From Kiloniellaceae bacterium (GTDB lineage: Bacteria; Pseudomonadota; Alphaproteobacteria; Kiloniellales; Kiloniellaceae), in contig JAJFGK010000110.1 of NCBI GenBank assembly GCA_021776195.1, forward strand, positions 1-46,781: a stretch of DNA of 46,781 nucleotides. Reading direction: 5' to 3'. Positions 17,257 through 25,011 of this stretch are shown piece after piece; the first letter of the stretch is position 1; each line of letters opens with the position of its first letter. The notes beneath the pieces were generated by a model, which saw nothing but the letters and a program-made list of their open reading frames with translations, was not told the DNA's origin and searched no databases. The position numbers and the translations under genes were made by a program.

Positions 17257-17880
17257 ATGAGCTTGACACTTCACGAGTTCCTGCTGTCGGGAAGCTGCTA
17301 CAAGGTGCGGCTCCTGCTCGCCCTGCTGGGCCTCGATTACGAGCAAAGGCTGGTCGACTACTATCCCGGCCGGCGCCACAGGGAGCCGGACTTCCTGGCG
17401 CTCAATCCCCTGGGCCAACTGCCGGTCCTGAGCGATGGCGACCTGGTGCTGCGCGACGCCCAGGCGATTCTGGTCTACCTCGCCTTGAAGTATGACCCTG
17501 AGAATCGGTGGTATCCGAACGAGCCGGCGGCGCGCGGCCAGGTCGCCATGTGGCTGGCCTTTGCCGGCGGCGAGTTGATGCAGGCCTCGGCGGCCCGCCT
17601 CCACGACCTGCTGGGCTACGAACTCGACATCGAGGCCGCCCGCGCCGGCGCCCAGGCCGCGCTTCGGGTTCTGGACGATCATCTGATCGAACAGGGGTTT
17701 CGCGGTCAGGACTGGATCGTCGGCGACCGCCCCACCATTGCCGACATTGCCTGCTTTCCTTACAGCGCCCTCAGTCACGAAGGCGGCGTCGAACGCGACG
17801 ACTACCACGCCCTGCAGCGCTGGCTGCGCCGCGTCGCCGGCTTGCCGGGCTTCATCGATATGGCGGGAATTTCTGTCTAG
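17257..17880 (+). CDS. Glutathione S-transferase-like protein (NdmE-like)
   Basis: 207 residues: an N-terminal thioredoxin-like domain (SLTLHEFLLSGSCYKVRLLL, NPLGQLPVLSDGDLVLRDAQAI) and an all-helical C-terminal domain (GDRPTIADIACFPYSALSHEGG). The SGSC-x-KVR stretch occupies the usual catalytic Ser/Cys position, so glutathione binding is possible. Last of four genes, 7 bases after the Rieske-less oxygenase. In the caffeine demethylase locus the GST-like NdmE is a structural bridge between NdmC and NdmD rather than a detoxifying enzyme; I infer the same here. Its TAG overlaps the stop of the convergent dioxygenase gene within CTAG. Confidence 0.87.
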   Translation: MSLTLHEFLLSGSCYKVRLLLALLGLDYEQRLVDYYPGRRHREPDFLALNPLGQLPVLSDGDLVLRDAQAILVYLALKYDPENRWYPNEPAARGQVAMWLAFAGGELMQASAARLHDLLGYELDIEAARAGAQAALRVLDDHLIEQGFRGQDWIVGDRPTIADIACFPYSALSHEGGVERDDYHALQRWLRRVAGLPGFIDMAGISV

Positions 17881-18908
17881 TTCGCCTCGGTCAGGATTTC
17901 GCCGTAACGCTCGACGATGTAGTCGCCGGCCAGGATCGGCTCGTAGCGCGCCGGCTCCTCTTCGCCGACACAGCTCGGCAGACATTCGATCTTCGTGGTG
18001 TAGCTCGGTGCGGCAAAGAAGACCGTCGAGTAGCGGTGCCGGTCGGAGCGATTGATGACGCGGTGCACCGTGGAGACGAAGAGGCCGTTGCTCCAGCGCT
18101 CCAGCATGTCGCCGACATTGATCAGAAAGGTCCCGGGCCGGTAGGGCGCATCGATCCATTCGGCGGCGGCATTGAGCGCCTGCAGGCCGCCCACCGGGTC
18201 CTGCTGCAGAATGGTGAAGCAATCGAAGTCCGAATGCGCCCCGGTGCCGATCTGGGCCTCGTCCTCGACCACGGGTTGGGGCGGATAGTGCAGGATGCGC
18301 AGGATATCGAGCGGCTTTTCCAGCAGGCCGAGAAAGATGTCCTCGGGCAGTTCCAGGGCCAGCGCGAAGGCCCGGTAGAGACGCAGGCTGAGGGCCGTGA
18401 CGCTGCGGTAGTAGTCCTCCATGGCCGGCCGGAAGGCGGGCATCGCCGAGGGCCATTGGTTGGGGCCGTAGAGCGGGTTGCCGGCCATGACGTCGGGGTC
18501 GTCCAACCCGAGCTCGATGGCCATGTCGAAGGTCTCTTTCAGGTCGCCCTTGGAGGTCGAGTTGTTCTTCTCTCCGAAGAGCGGGATGTAGCCCCGGTTG
18601 AACGCGGATTTGGAGACATCGATCTCCAGCTTGGCGGCCTCGGGCAGATCGAAAAATGCCTGGCTCGCCTGAAACAGCGCCTCGTTGGCACTCTCGGGAA
18701 CGCCATGGCCTTCGATGTAGAAGAAGCCGATATCGATGCAGGCCCGGCGCAGGTCTTGCGCCAGACCGGTCTTGGCCTGGCGGTCGCCGCCGTCGAGGGC
18801 CGCCAGGTCGATCACCGGGATCTCGCTCAGGGCCACGCGTTTGGAGGTCAGGCCCGGCGTCGCCCCCGAGACTTTGCGCAGAGTAACACCGGTGTCGAGG
18901 TCGGCCAT
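17877..18908 (-). CDS. 2-Oxoglutarate/Fe(II) dioxygenase, isopenicillin N synthase-like family
   Basis: 343 residues with the two-part layout of this family: an N-terminal DIOX_N segment (IPVIDLAALDGGDR, ACIDIGFFYIEGHGVP) and the double-stranded beta-helix core. Iron ligands are His225-x-Asp227 (GAHSDFDCFTIL) and His282 (STVHRVIN); Arg292-x-Ser294 (RYS) would hold 2-oxoglutarate. ATG 18906-18908 has AAGGGAG upstream; a longer in-frame start at 18995 overlaps the permease gene and is less likely. It is the last gene of the ABC importer operon, 22 bases after the second permease. Relatives oxidise nucleobases and other N-heterocycles (for example thymine 7-hydroxylase), so oxidation of the imported compound is a fair inference. 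Confidence 0.88.
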   Translation of the reverse strand: MADLDTGVTLRKVSGATPGLTSKRVALSEIPVIDLAALDGGDRQAKTGLAQDLRRACIDIGFFYIEGHGVPESANEALFQASQAFFDLPEAAKLEIDVSKSAFNRGYIPLFGEKNNSTSKGDLKETFDMAIELGLDDPDVMAGNPLYGPNQWPSAMPAFRPAMEDYYRSVTALSLRLYRAFALALELPEDIFLGLLEKPLDILRILHYPPQPVVEDEAQIGTGAHSDFDCFTILQQDPVGGLQALNAAAEWIDAPYRPGTFLINVGDMLERWSNGLFVSTVHRVINRSDRHRYSTVFFAAPSYTTKIECLPSCVGEEEPARYEPILAGDYIVERYGEILTEAN

Positions 18909-18930
18909 GTCAGGCTCCCTTGTTGCTCGA

Positions 18931-19857
18931 TCAGTGCCGGTCCTGGCGGGTATAGGCCTGGCCCAGGTTCGCGGGCTCGTTCGAGGCCCGGTCACCGCGC
19001 AGGCTGGCCAAGACCAGAATTCCCAGGGTGGCGAGGTAAGGTAGCATCATCATGAGATAAACCGGAACATCGGCGCCGGTCGCCTGCACCCGGGGGATCA
19101 GCGCCTCGATGGCGCCGAACAGCAAAGCGCCGGCCAGGGCGAGACCCGGTCGCCAGCGCGCGAAGATCACCAGGCCGATGGCGATCCAACCGCGCCCGGC
19201 GATCATCCCCTCGACCCAGATCTGGCTGGAGGCGAGCGACAGGTAACCGCCCGCCGCGCCGAGAAATCCCCCGCCGACCACGACGGCCAGAAACCGGGTC
19301 ACCAGCACGTTGACACCGGCGCTGTCGGCGGTCGCCGGGTCCTCGCCCACCGCCCGCAGCCGGAGCCCGACCAGCGAACGGAACAGCCCGGCCCAGACCA
19401 GGAATGTCACGGCCAAGGCGAGATAGGTCAGCAGGTTCTGACCAAACAGGACAGGCCCGATCCCGGGCAGCGCCGAGAGGCCGCCCCAGTCCAGCCGGTC
19501 GAAGCCCACCAACGGTTTGCTGATATGGTGGCGGCCGAGCAGCCCGGTCAGACCCGCGCCCAGGGCCACGACAATCAGCCCGGTCACCACCTGATTGGTG
19601 CGCAGATAGACCGTCGCCAGCCCGAAAACCGCGGCCATGGCGGCCCCGGCCACGATGGCGCCGAGCAGCCCCAGGACCGGGGCCTGCCAGGTCAGGCTGA
19701 CCAGGGCGCCGGCCAGGGCGCCGCAGGCCATGATTCCCTCGGCGCCCAGGTTCAGAACCCCGGCCCGCTCGTTGATGATCAGGCCAAGGCAGGCCAGCAG
19801 CAGCGGCGCCGCATAGCTTGGCGTCGCCGCCAGCCAGTGGATCAGAAACTCGCTCAC
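18931..19857 (-). CDS. ABC transporter permease, nucleoside/BMP type (second)
   Basis: 308-residue inner membrane permease with about eight to ten hydrophobic segments. Signature stretches are LGLIINERAGVLNLGAEGIM, LATVYLRTNQVVTGLIVVAL and RAVGEDPATADSAGVNVLVTR, the last being the coupling region that meets the ATPase. It is the YufQ/NupQ-type partner of the preceding permease. The start is GTG 19855-19857 (VSEFLIHWLAATPSY), overlapping the upstream stop as GTGA; a longer reading frame running to 20331 is only frame carry-over from the neighbour. Confidence 0.9.
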   Translation of the reverse strand: MSEFLIHWLAATPSYAAPLLLACLGLIINERAGVLNLGAEGIMACGALAGALVSLTWQAPVLGLLGAIVAGAAMAAVFGLATVYLRTNQVVTGLIVVALGAGLTGLLGRHHISKPLVGFDRLDWGGLSALPGIGPVLFGQNLLTYLALAVTFLVWAGLFRSLVGLRLRAVGEDPATADSAGVNVLVTRFLAVVVGGGFLGAAGGYLSLASSQIWVEGMIAGRGWIAIGLVIFARWRPGLALAGALLFGAIEALIPRVQATGADVPVYLMMMLPYLATLGILVLASLRGDRASNEPANLGQAYTRQDRH

Positions 19858-20969
19858 GGCTTTGCCTCCAGGGTTTCGCCCCGGTGGCGCACCAGACGGA
19901 AGCGGGCAAAGAAATCCACCGCGACGACGGACAGGAGAATGACCGACTCGACCACCAGGATCACCGCCTGAGGCAACTGGTAGAAGGTCTTCAAGGTGTC
20001 GCCGGCGGTGAAGAGCCCGGATACGGCCAGGGTGACCGGGATGACCGCCAGGGGATTGAAGCGGGCCAGAAAGGCCACCAGGATCGCGCTGAAGGTGTAG
20101 CCGTGGGCAATATACTGGGTCAGGCGGTACTCCTGCCCGGCGACGATGGAAAAGCCGGCCAGCCCACAGAGGCCGCCGGCCAGCAAAACCGCGATGACCA
20201 GGGTGGCGGTCACCGGCAGGCCCGCGGCCCGGGCGCTGCGCGGGTTCTCGCCGACCGCGGTCAGATAGAACCCGAAACGGCTCGCCAGCATCAGATAGGA
20301 AACGACCGCCGCGACCGCCAGGGAGAGCCATAGGCCGCTATGGATGTGGCCCCAGCCGAGGCGAGCGAGCCGTTCGGTCCCCTCGTCGAAGGCCTCGGAG
20401 ACCGGAAAACCGATTCCCGAGCCGCGCCAGTCACCGTAGAGCAGGTGCTGGGCCAGCAGGAAGGCCACATAGGTCAGCATGAGGGTGGCGATCACCTCGT
20501 TCACGCCCAGGCGCAGCCGCAGGAAGACCGGCAGGCCGATCCAGGCCGCCCCGGCGGCAAAGCCGGCCAGCCCCATGATCCAGATCCTGATCGAGGGATC
20601 GCCGAAGTCATGAATCGAAACCGCCGTGGCGGCGATGGCCCCGAGCCAGATCTGCCCGTCGACCCCGATGTTCCAGAACCGGAGCTTCAAGGAGACCGCC
20701 GAGGCGAGCCCGACCATGAGCAGCGGCACCGCCCCGGTGACGGTCTGGGCAAACCCCGGGCCGCTGGTGAAACTGTAGAGAATGAATTCCTCGAGGATCG
20801 CCTGAAGGCCGACGCCGCTGGCCAGCAGGATCGCCACCGCCAGGACCAGGCCCAGGGCGATGCCGCCGGCCAAGGTCGCGGCCTGCAGCCGGGCCGGCGT
20901 ATCCTGGCGCGGCAAGAGAGACCAGGTTGCTCCCTGCGGTCCCGTAGTGGGTATGCCTGGGCTAGGCAT
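19854..20969 (-). CDS. ABC transporter permease, nucleoside/BMP type (first)
   Basis: 371 residues, the YufP/NupP-type permease. A polar N-terminus of about 28 residues is followed by a first membrane helix (LAGGIALGLVLAVAILLASG) and more membrane segments. Family stretches are LKLRFWNIGVDGQIWLGAI, GVNEVIATLMLTYVAFLLAQ and the coupling segment GENPRSARAAGLPVTATL. ATG 20967-20969 overlaps the end of the ATPase gene by 8 bases. With the second permease it forms the membrane channel of an importer for nucleoside- or base-like compounds, judged from the family. Confidence 0.9.
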   Translation of the reverse strand: MPSPGIPTTGPQGATWSLLPRQDTPARLQAATLAGGIALGLVLAVAILLASGVGLQAILEEFILYSFTSGPGFAQTVTGAVPLLMVGLASAVSLKLRFWNIGVDGQIWLGAIAATAVSIHDFGDPSIRIWIMGLAGFAAGAAWIGLPVFLRLRLGVNEVIATLMLTYVAFLLAQHLLYGDWRGSGIGFPVSEAFDEGTERLARLGWGHIHSGLWLSLAVAAVVSYLMLASRFGFYLTAVGENPRSARAAGLPVTATLVIAVLLAGGLCGLAGFSIVAGQEYRLTQYIAHGYTFSAILVAFLARFNPLAVIPVTLAVSGLFTAGDTLKTFYQLPQAVILVVESVILLSVVAVDFFARFRLVRHRGETLEAKP

Positions 20970-22479
20970 GGCCGGCCATCAGCGCACCGATCCCAGCGCG
21001 ACCGATCTCATCGCTGGCGAAGGGGCCATGGAGACGGCCACGGCTCATCACCGCGATCCGGTTGGACAGGCGCAGCACCTCGTCCAGGTCCTCGCTGATC
21101 AAGAGACAGGCGCTCCCGGCCTCGGCCGCCGCGACAATGGCGCTGTGCACCGCCTGACAGGCCCGGATATCGAGCCCTCGGGTCGGCGCGTGGGCGACCA
21201 GCAGAGCCGCGCCCTCCGCCAACTCGCGGGCCAACAAGAGCTTCTGCGCATTGCCGCCGGAAAAAAGGCGGGTTCGCGTTTCAGGCTGGCCGCCGATGAT
21301 CTGGTTCGCCGCGAAGGCCGCCACGGCATCGCGCCGCATCGCCGCCCGGTCCAGCCACCAGGAAGCCCCGTAGCGTCCGGTTGGCACGGCGGTGATCGCC
21401 AGGTTTTCGTAGGCCCGGTGATCCGGCAGCAGGGCATAGGCAAAGCGGTCGGCCGGGACCAGCCGCAGGCCCCGACGCCGGCGCTCGGCCACCGGCAGGG
21501 TCGCCACTTCATGGCCGTCGATCCGGATCGAGCCCTGCACATGACCGCGCAGCCCGGTAAGCGCCTCGACCAGTTCGGACTGGCCGTTGCCACCGACCCC
21601 GGCGATCCCAAGGATCTCGCCACCACGCACCGCCAGGGTCAGCGCCTCGACCGCCGCGCCACCGCTGGCGCGGGGCACCGTCAGACCGGCGATTTCCAGG
21701 CGCTCGACCGGTGGGCCTTGCGCGCCTCGCGGCGCCTGGGGCTCGCTCACGGTCTCGCCGACCATGACTTGGGCCAGGCGGGCCGCATCGAGATCGCCGG
21801 CCGGCTCGCCAGCCAGAACCGTCCTGCCACCGCGCATGACCGTCACCCGGTCCGCGTGGTCCAGGACCTCGCTCAGGCGATGGGTGATCAGCACCACGGC
21901 CTTGCCGGCCTCGGCCATGCGGCGCAGCAGGCCCAGCACCGCCTCGGCCTCCTCGTCGGTCAGGACCGATGTCGGCTCGTCGAGGATCAGGATATCCGTC
22001 CCCAAGATCACCAGCTTCAGGATCTCGACCCGCTGCCGTTCAGCGACGGAAAGGCTGCCCACCCGGGCCTCGGGCTCGACGGCAAAGCCCAGGTCCGCGG
22101 CGGCCTCGCGGGTCGCCTGGGCCGCCGCCGCGAGAGTCCTTGCCGCCAGGGCGGGACCGCAGGCCAGCAAAACGTTTTCCGCCACCGTGAAGGGGGCGAC
22201 CAGCTTGAAGTGCTGATGCACCATGCCGACGCCCCGGCGGGTCGCGTCGGCCGGCCCGCGCAAGGCCACCGGCGCACCCGAGAGGCTCAGATGTCCAGCA
22301 TCGGCGCTGTACAGGCCGCAGGCCACGTTCATCAGGGTCGACTTGCCGGCGCCGTTCTCGCCGAGCAGTCCGTGGACTTCCCCCCAACGCACGGCCAGCC
22401 CGGCGGCGGTCAGGGCGGCGACCCCGTCGAAGGCCTTGTCGATCCCCTCGAGCGCGAGCGCCGGGCCCGCCTCGTTCAT
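20962..22479 (-). CDS. ABC transporter ATP-binding protein with two nucleotide-binding domains
   Basis: 505 residues, a fused pair of ABC ATPase domains as in sugar and nucleoside (YufO/NupO, RbsA-like) importers. Domain 1 has a full Walker A (GLLGENGAGKSTL), signature LSVAERQRVEILK and Walker B (ILILDEPTSVL). Domain 2 (from about residue 260) has GIAGVGGNGQSELVEAL in the Walker A place, with Q instead of K-S/T, and FSGGNAQKLLLARELA with ALLVAHAPTRGLD. The altered site in the second half is normal for this family. It begins 19 bases after the binding-protein gene. It drives import by the two downstream permeases. Confidence 0.92.
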   Translation of the reverse strand: MNEAGPALALEGIDKAFDGVAALTAAGLAVRWGEVHGLLGENGAGKSTLMNVACGLYSADAGHLSLSGAPVALRGPADATRRGVGMVHQHFKLVAPFTVAENVLLACGPALAARTLAAAAQATREAAADLGFAVEPEARVGSLSVAERQRVEILKLVILGTDILILDEPTSVLTDEEAEAVLGLLRRMAEAGKAVVLITHRLSEVLDHADRVTVMRGGRTVLAGEPAGDLDAARLAQVMVGETVSEPQAPRGAQGPPVERLEIAGLTVPRASGGAAVEALTLAVRGGEILGIAGVGGNGQSELVEALTGLRGHVQGSIRIDGHEVATLPVAERRRRGLRLVPADRFAYALLPDHRAYENLAITAVPTGRYGASWWLDRAAMRRDAVAAFAANQIIGGQPETRTRLFSGGNAQKLLLARELAEGAALLVAHAPTRGLDIRACQAVHSAIVAAAEAGSACLLISEDLDEVLRLSNRIAVMSRGRLHGPFASDEIGRAGIGALMAGHA

Positions 22480-22498
22480 TCCGGCCAGGGCTCCGCCC

Positions 22499-23596
22499 TC
22501 ATTCCGGCATGGTTCCGATCACACCCTCGACGAAGTAGGTCATGCCCCAGAGTCCGCCCTCGTCCAGCACCTCGCCAGCCGGGACCACCAGCTCGCCGGC
22601 CTGGTTCTTCACCGGCCCGGCAAAGGGATTGAAGGTCCCGGCGATCATGGCCTGACGGGTATCGGCGATCTTCTTTTTCACATCCGCCGGCACGTCGGCG
22701 CTCAGCGGTGTGATGTCGGCCAGGCCCTGCTCGCCGGCCTCGAAACCGACCAGGGGCAGACCGGCGCCGGTCCAGTTGCCGGCCATGATCTTCTCCAACA
22801 GGGGAACATAGTAGACCTCCCAATTGAAGATGACCGAGGTCAAATGGCCCTTGGGCGCCGCCGCCGACATGTCGTTCTGGAAGCCGACGGAATGAGCCCC
22901 GGCGGCCTCGGCGGCGACCACCACGGCGGTCGAGGAAACATTGGTCGCGACCACATCGGCACCCTGCTCCAGGATCGCCTCGGCGGCCTGGCGTTCCTTG
23001 ACCGGGTCGTACCAGGTGTTGACGAAGGTGGCGACGACCTCGACACCCGGCTTAACGGCTTGGGCGCCGCGCGCAAAGGCGTTCAGGTCCCAGTTCACCA
23101 CCGAGACCGGAAAAGCACCGACAATGCCGATCTTGTTCGACTTGGTGACACCCCCGGCGGCCATGCCGGCCAGGTACCAGGCCTGATAGGTCCGCGCGTA
23201 GAAGGTCTCCAGGTTGGCGTGGGCCGTCTCGCCGGCGACGTTGACGAAGGCAACGCCCGGGTTGGCCTTGGCCGCCTCCAGCAACCCGTCGCCGAAGCCA
23301 TAGGAGGTGCCGACGATGATGTTGAAGCCGCGCGCCAGGTAGAGGTCCACGACCTGCCGCACCGCCTCGGTGGTCTCCTCGACGTTCTCCACATAGGGGA
23401 TCTTGACCCCGAGCGCTTCGACGGTTTTCTGGCGGCCCCGTTCGTGGGCCTCCGACCAACCACCGTCATTGGCCTGCGAGAAATAGATAAAGGCGATCTT
23501 GGGATCGCCCTCGATCGACACCTGCGCCTGCGCTCCCGGTGCCACCAGCGCCGCGCCGATCATGGCGATCAGCGCCACAAAACCAAAACGTCTCAT
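22499..23596 (-). CDS. BMP-family substrate-binding lipoprotein-like protein of an ABC importer
   Basis: 365 residues. Signal peptide MRRFGFVALIAMIGAALVAP with likely cleavage after GAQA, so periplasmic; there is no lipobox Cys. The mature protein follows the Bmp/PnrA family: KIAFIYFSQANDGGWSEAHE, VDLYLARGFNIIVGTSYGFGD, VNVAGETAHANLETFYARTYQ, YLAGMAAGGVTKSNKIGIVG and TFVNTWYDPVKERQAAEAI. The family binds purine nucleosides or related bases, and the Asn/Asp-rich N-terminal loop fits base recognition. ATG 23594-23596 has GGAGGGAG upstream; a longer in-frame start has none. First gene of the five-gene importer operon. Confidence 0.92.
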   Translation of the reverse strand: MRRFGFVALIAMIGAALVAPGAQAQVSIEGDPKIAFIYFSQANDGGWSEAHERGRQKTVEALGVKIPYVENVEETTEAVRQVVDLYLARGFNIIVGTSYGFGDGLLEAAKANPGVAFVNVAGETAHANLETFYARTYQAWYLAGMAAGGVTKSNKIGIVGAFPVSVVNWDLNAFARGAQAVKPGVEVVATFVNTWYDPVKERQAAEAILEQGADVVATNVSSTAVVVAAEAAGAHSVGFQNDMSAAAPKGHLTSVIFNWEVYYVPLLEKIMAGNWTGAGLPLVGFEAGEQGLADITPLSADVPADVKKKIADTRQAMIAGTFNPFAGPVKNQAGELVVPAGEVLDEGGLWGMTYFVEGVIGTMPE

Positions 23597-23662
23597 CGTG
23601 AACTCCCTCCCCCAGTTTGTTATCAATCTGCTTGTTGGCGGCGATTGTGCGGTGATTCTGGC

Positions 23663-23697
23663 GGTCGAATCAAGCAAGCGGACGGTTTGATTCGACC
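23663..23697. promoter_or_regulatory. Inverted repeat operator between divergent importer and FAD oxidoreductase genes
   Basis: Perfect 11-bp arms GGTCGAATCAA (23663-23673) and TTGATTCGACC (23687-23697) with a 13-base spacer. Arm centres are 24 bp apart, about two helical turns. It lies in the 254-base divergent promoter region, 67 bases from the binding-protein ATG. It has no T-run and both adjoining genes read away from it, so an operator for a dimeric regulator fits better than a terminator. No regulator gene is in the neighbourhood. Confidence 0.55.
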
Positions 23698-23850
23698 AAT
23701 AGGCGTCGCTATCCTGTGGATAGTCCCGCGGTGGGGGGCTTAGCCCTCGGCGGAAATTGCCTGAAAATGGGAGGCCGCGCTGTCCCGATTGCTGGAAGAC
23801 GATTGGCAGCGACTCCCGCATAGCCACCTCGCGCGCGCGGAGACCCTTTG

Positions 23851-25005
23851 GTGACAGCCGCCGCTGGGCTGCCAACACCCGACATCGAAACCGTTGTGAT
23901 CGGGGCCGGCGCGGTCGGCCTGGCGGTCGCCCGTGCCTTGGCGGCGGCGGGCCAGGAGGTCTTCGTTCTCGAGCGGCACGATTTGATCGGCTCGGAGACC
24001 TCGTCGCGCAACAGCGAGGTGATCCACGCCGGGCTCTACTACCCGCCGGGCAGCCTGCGGGCCCGCTTCTGCGTCGCCGGCAAGCAAGCGCTCTATCGCT
24101 TCTGCGCCGAGAACGGCGTGACGGCGCGGCGCTGCGGCAAGCTGCTGGTGGCCGCGGACGAAGCGGAGATCCCCCGGCTCGAGGCGATCATGGCCAATGC
24201 GCGCCAGAGCGGTGTCGAGGACCTGGTGCCGCTCACCGTGGCCGAGGCCCGGGCGCTGGAGCCCGAGATCGCCTGCGCCGCCGCCTGCCTCTCGCCCTCG
24301 ACCGGCGTGATCGACAGCCACGGCCTGATGACCGCGCTGGAGGGTCACATCGCCAGCCGGGGCGGCCAGGTGGTGCTGAACACCCTGGTACAGGCCTTGT
24401 CGCGGCTGCCCAACGGGCTCTTCCAGCTGACGATCGAAACCGCGGGCACCCAGGACCGGATCACCGCCCGCCGGCTGGTCAACGCGGCGGGCCTGGGCGC
24501 CACGGCGATTGGCGACCTGCTGCACCGGGACGGTTCCTATCGCCCGCCGCGCACCTATCCGGCCAAGGGCCACTACTTCCAACTACTCGGCCGGGCGCCC
24601 TTCAAGCATCTGATCTATCCCCTGCCCCAGTCTGGATCCCTGGGCCGCCACCTGACCCTCGATCATGGCGGCAAGGTGAAATTCGGGCCGGATATCGAAT
24701 GGCTCGACACCGGCCGGGACCCATCGGCCCACTACGACTTCGACGACCCCGATGGATCGCGCCTCAAGGTCTTCGAAGAGGCGATTCGCGGCTATTGGCC
24801 CGGCCTGCCCGACAAGGCCCTGGCACCGGACTACGTCGGCCTCAGGCCCAAGATCACGCGCCAGGGCGAGCCGGCCGCCGACTTCGCGGTCCACGGCGAG
24901 CCGGACCACGGGATCGCCAACCTGGTCGGCCTCTACGGCATCGAGAGCCCGGGTCTGACCTCATCGCTCGCCATTGCCGACCACGTCGCCGAGATGCTGG
25001 CCTGA
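23851..25005 (+). CDS. FAD-dependent oxidoreductase, L-2-hydroxyglutarate oxidase-like (DAO superfamily)
   Basis: 384 residues. The N-terminal FAD fold is clear (TVVIGAGAVGLAVARALAAAG, VFVLERHDLIGSETSSRNSEV), followed by HAGLYYPPGSLRARFCVAGK, which is typical of the L-2-hydroxyglutarate dehydrogenase/LhgO group. The C-terminus closes the flavin site (HGIANLVGLYGIESPGLTSSLA). GTG 23851 is chosen with CGGAGA upstream; TTG 23848 is one codon earlier. It is divergent from the importer operon and shares its promoter region. It may oxidise a hydroxy acid from the same pathway or simply recycle L-2-hydroxyglutarate; sequence cannot separate these. Confidence 0.82.
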   Translation: MTAAAGLPTPDIETVVIGAGAVGLAVARALAAAGQEVFVLERHDLIGSETSSRNSEVIHAGLYYPPGSLRARFCVAGKQALYRFCAENGVTARRCGKLLVAADEAEIPRLEAIMANARQSGVEDLVPLTVAEARALEPEIACAAACLSPSTGVIDSHGLMTALEGHIASRGGQVVLNTLVQALSRLPNGLFQLTIETAGTQDRITARRLVNAAGLGATAIGDLLHRDGSYRPPRTYPAKGHYFQLLGRAPFKHLIYPLPQSGSLGRHLTLDHGGKVKFGPDIEWLDTGRDPSAHYDFDDPDGSRLKVFEEAIRGYWPGLPDKALAPDYVGLRPKITRQGEPAADFAVHGEPDHGIANLVGLYGIESPGLTSSLAIADHVAEMLA

Positions 25006-25011
25006 GGCGCG

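Noticed and set aside
19858..20331. Extended reading frame ahead of the second permease
   Set aside because: It lies in the body of the first permease in another frame; the permease family start is the GTG at 19857.
20860..22632. 590-codon plus-strand frame antisense to the ABC ATPase
   Set aside because: The minus strand carries two intact ABC ATPase domains; the antisense frame has no features.
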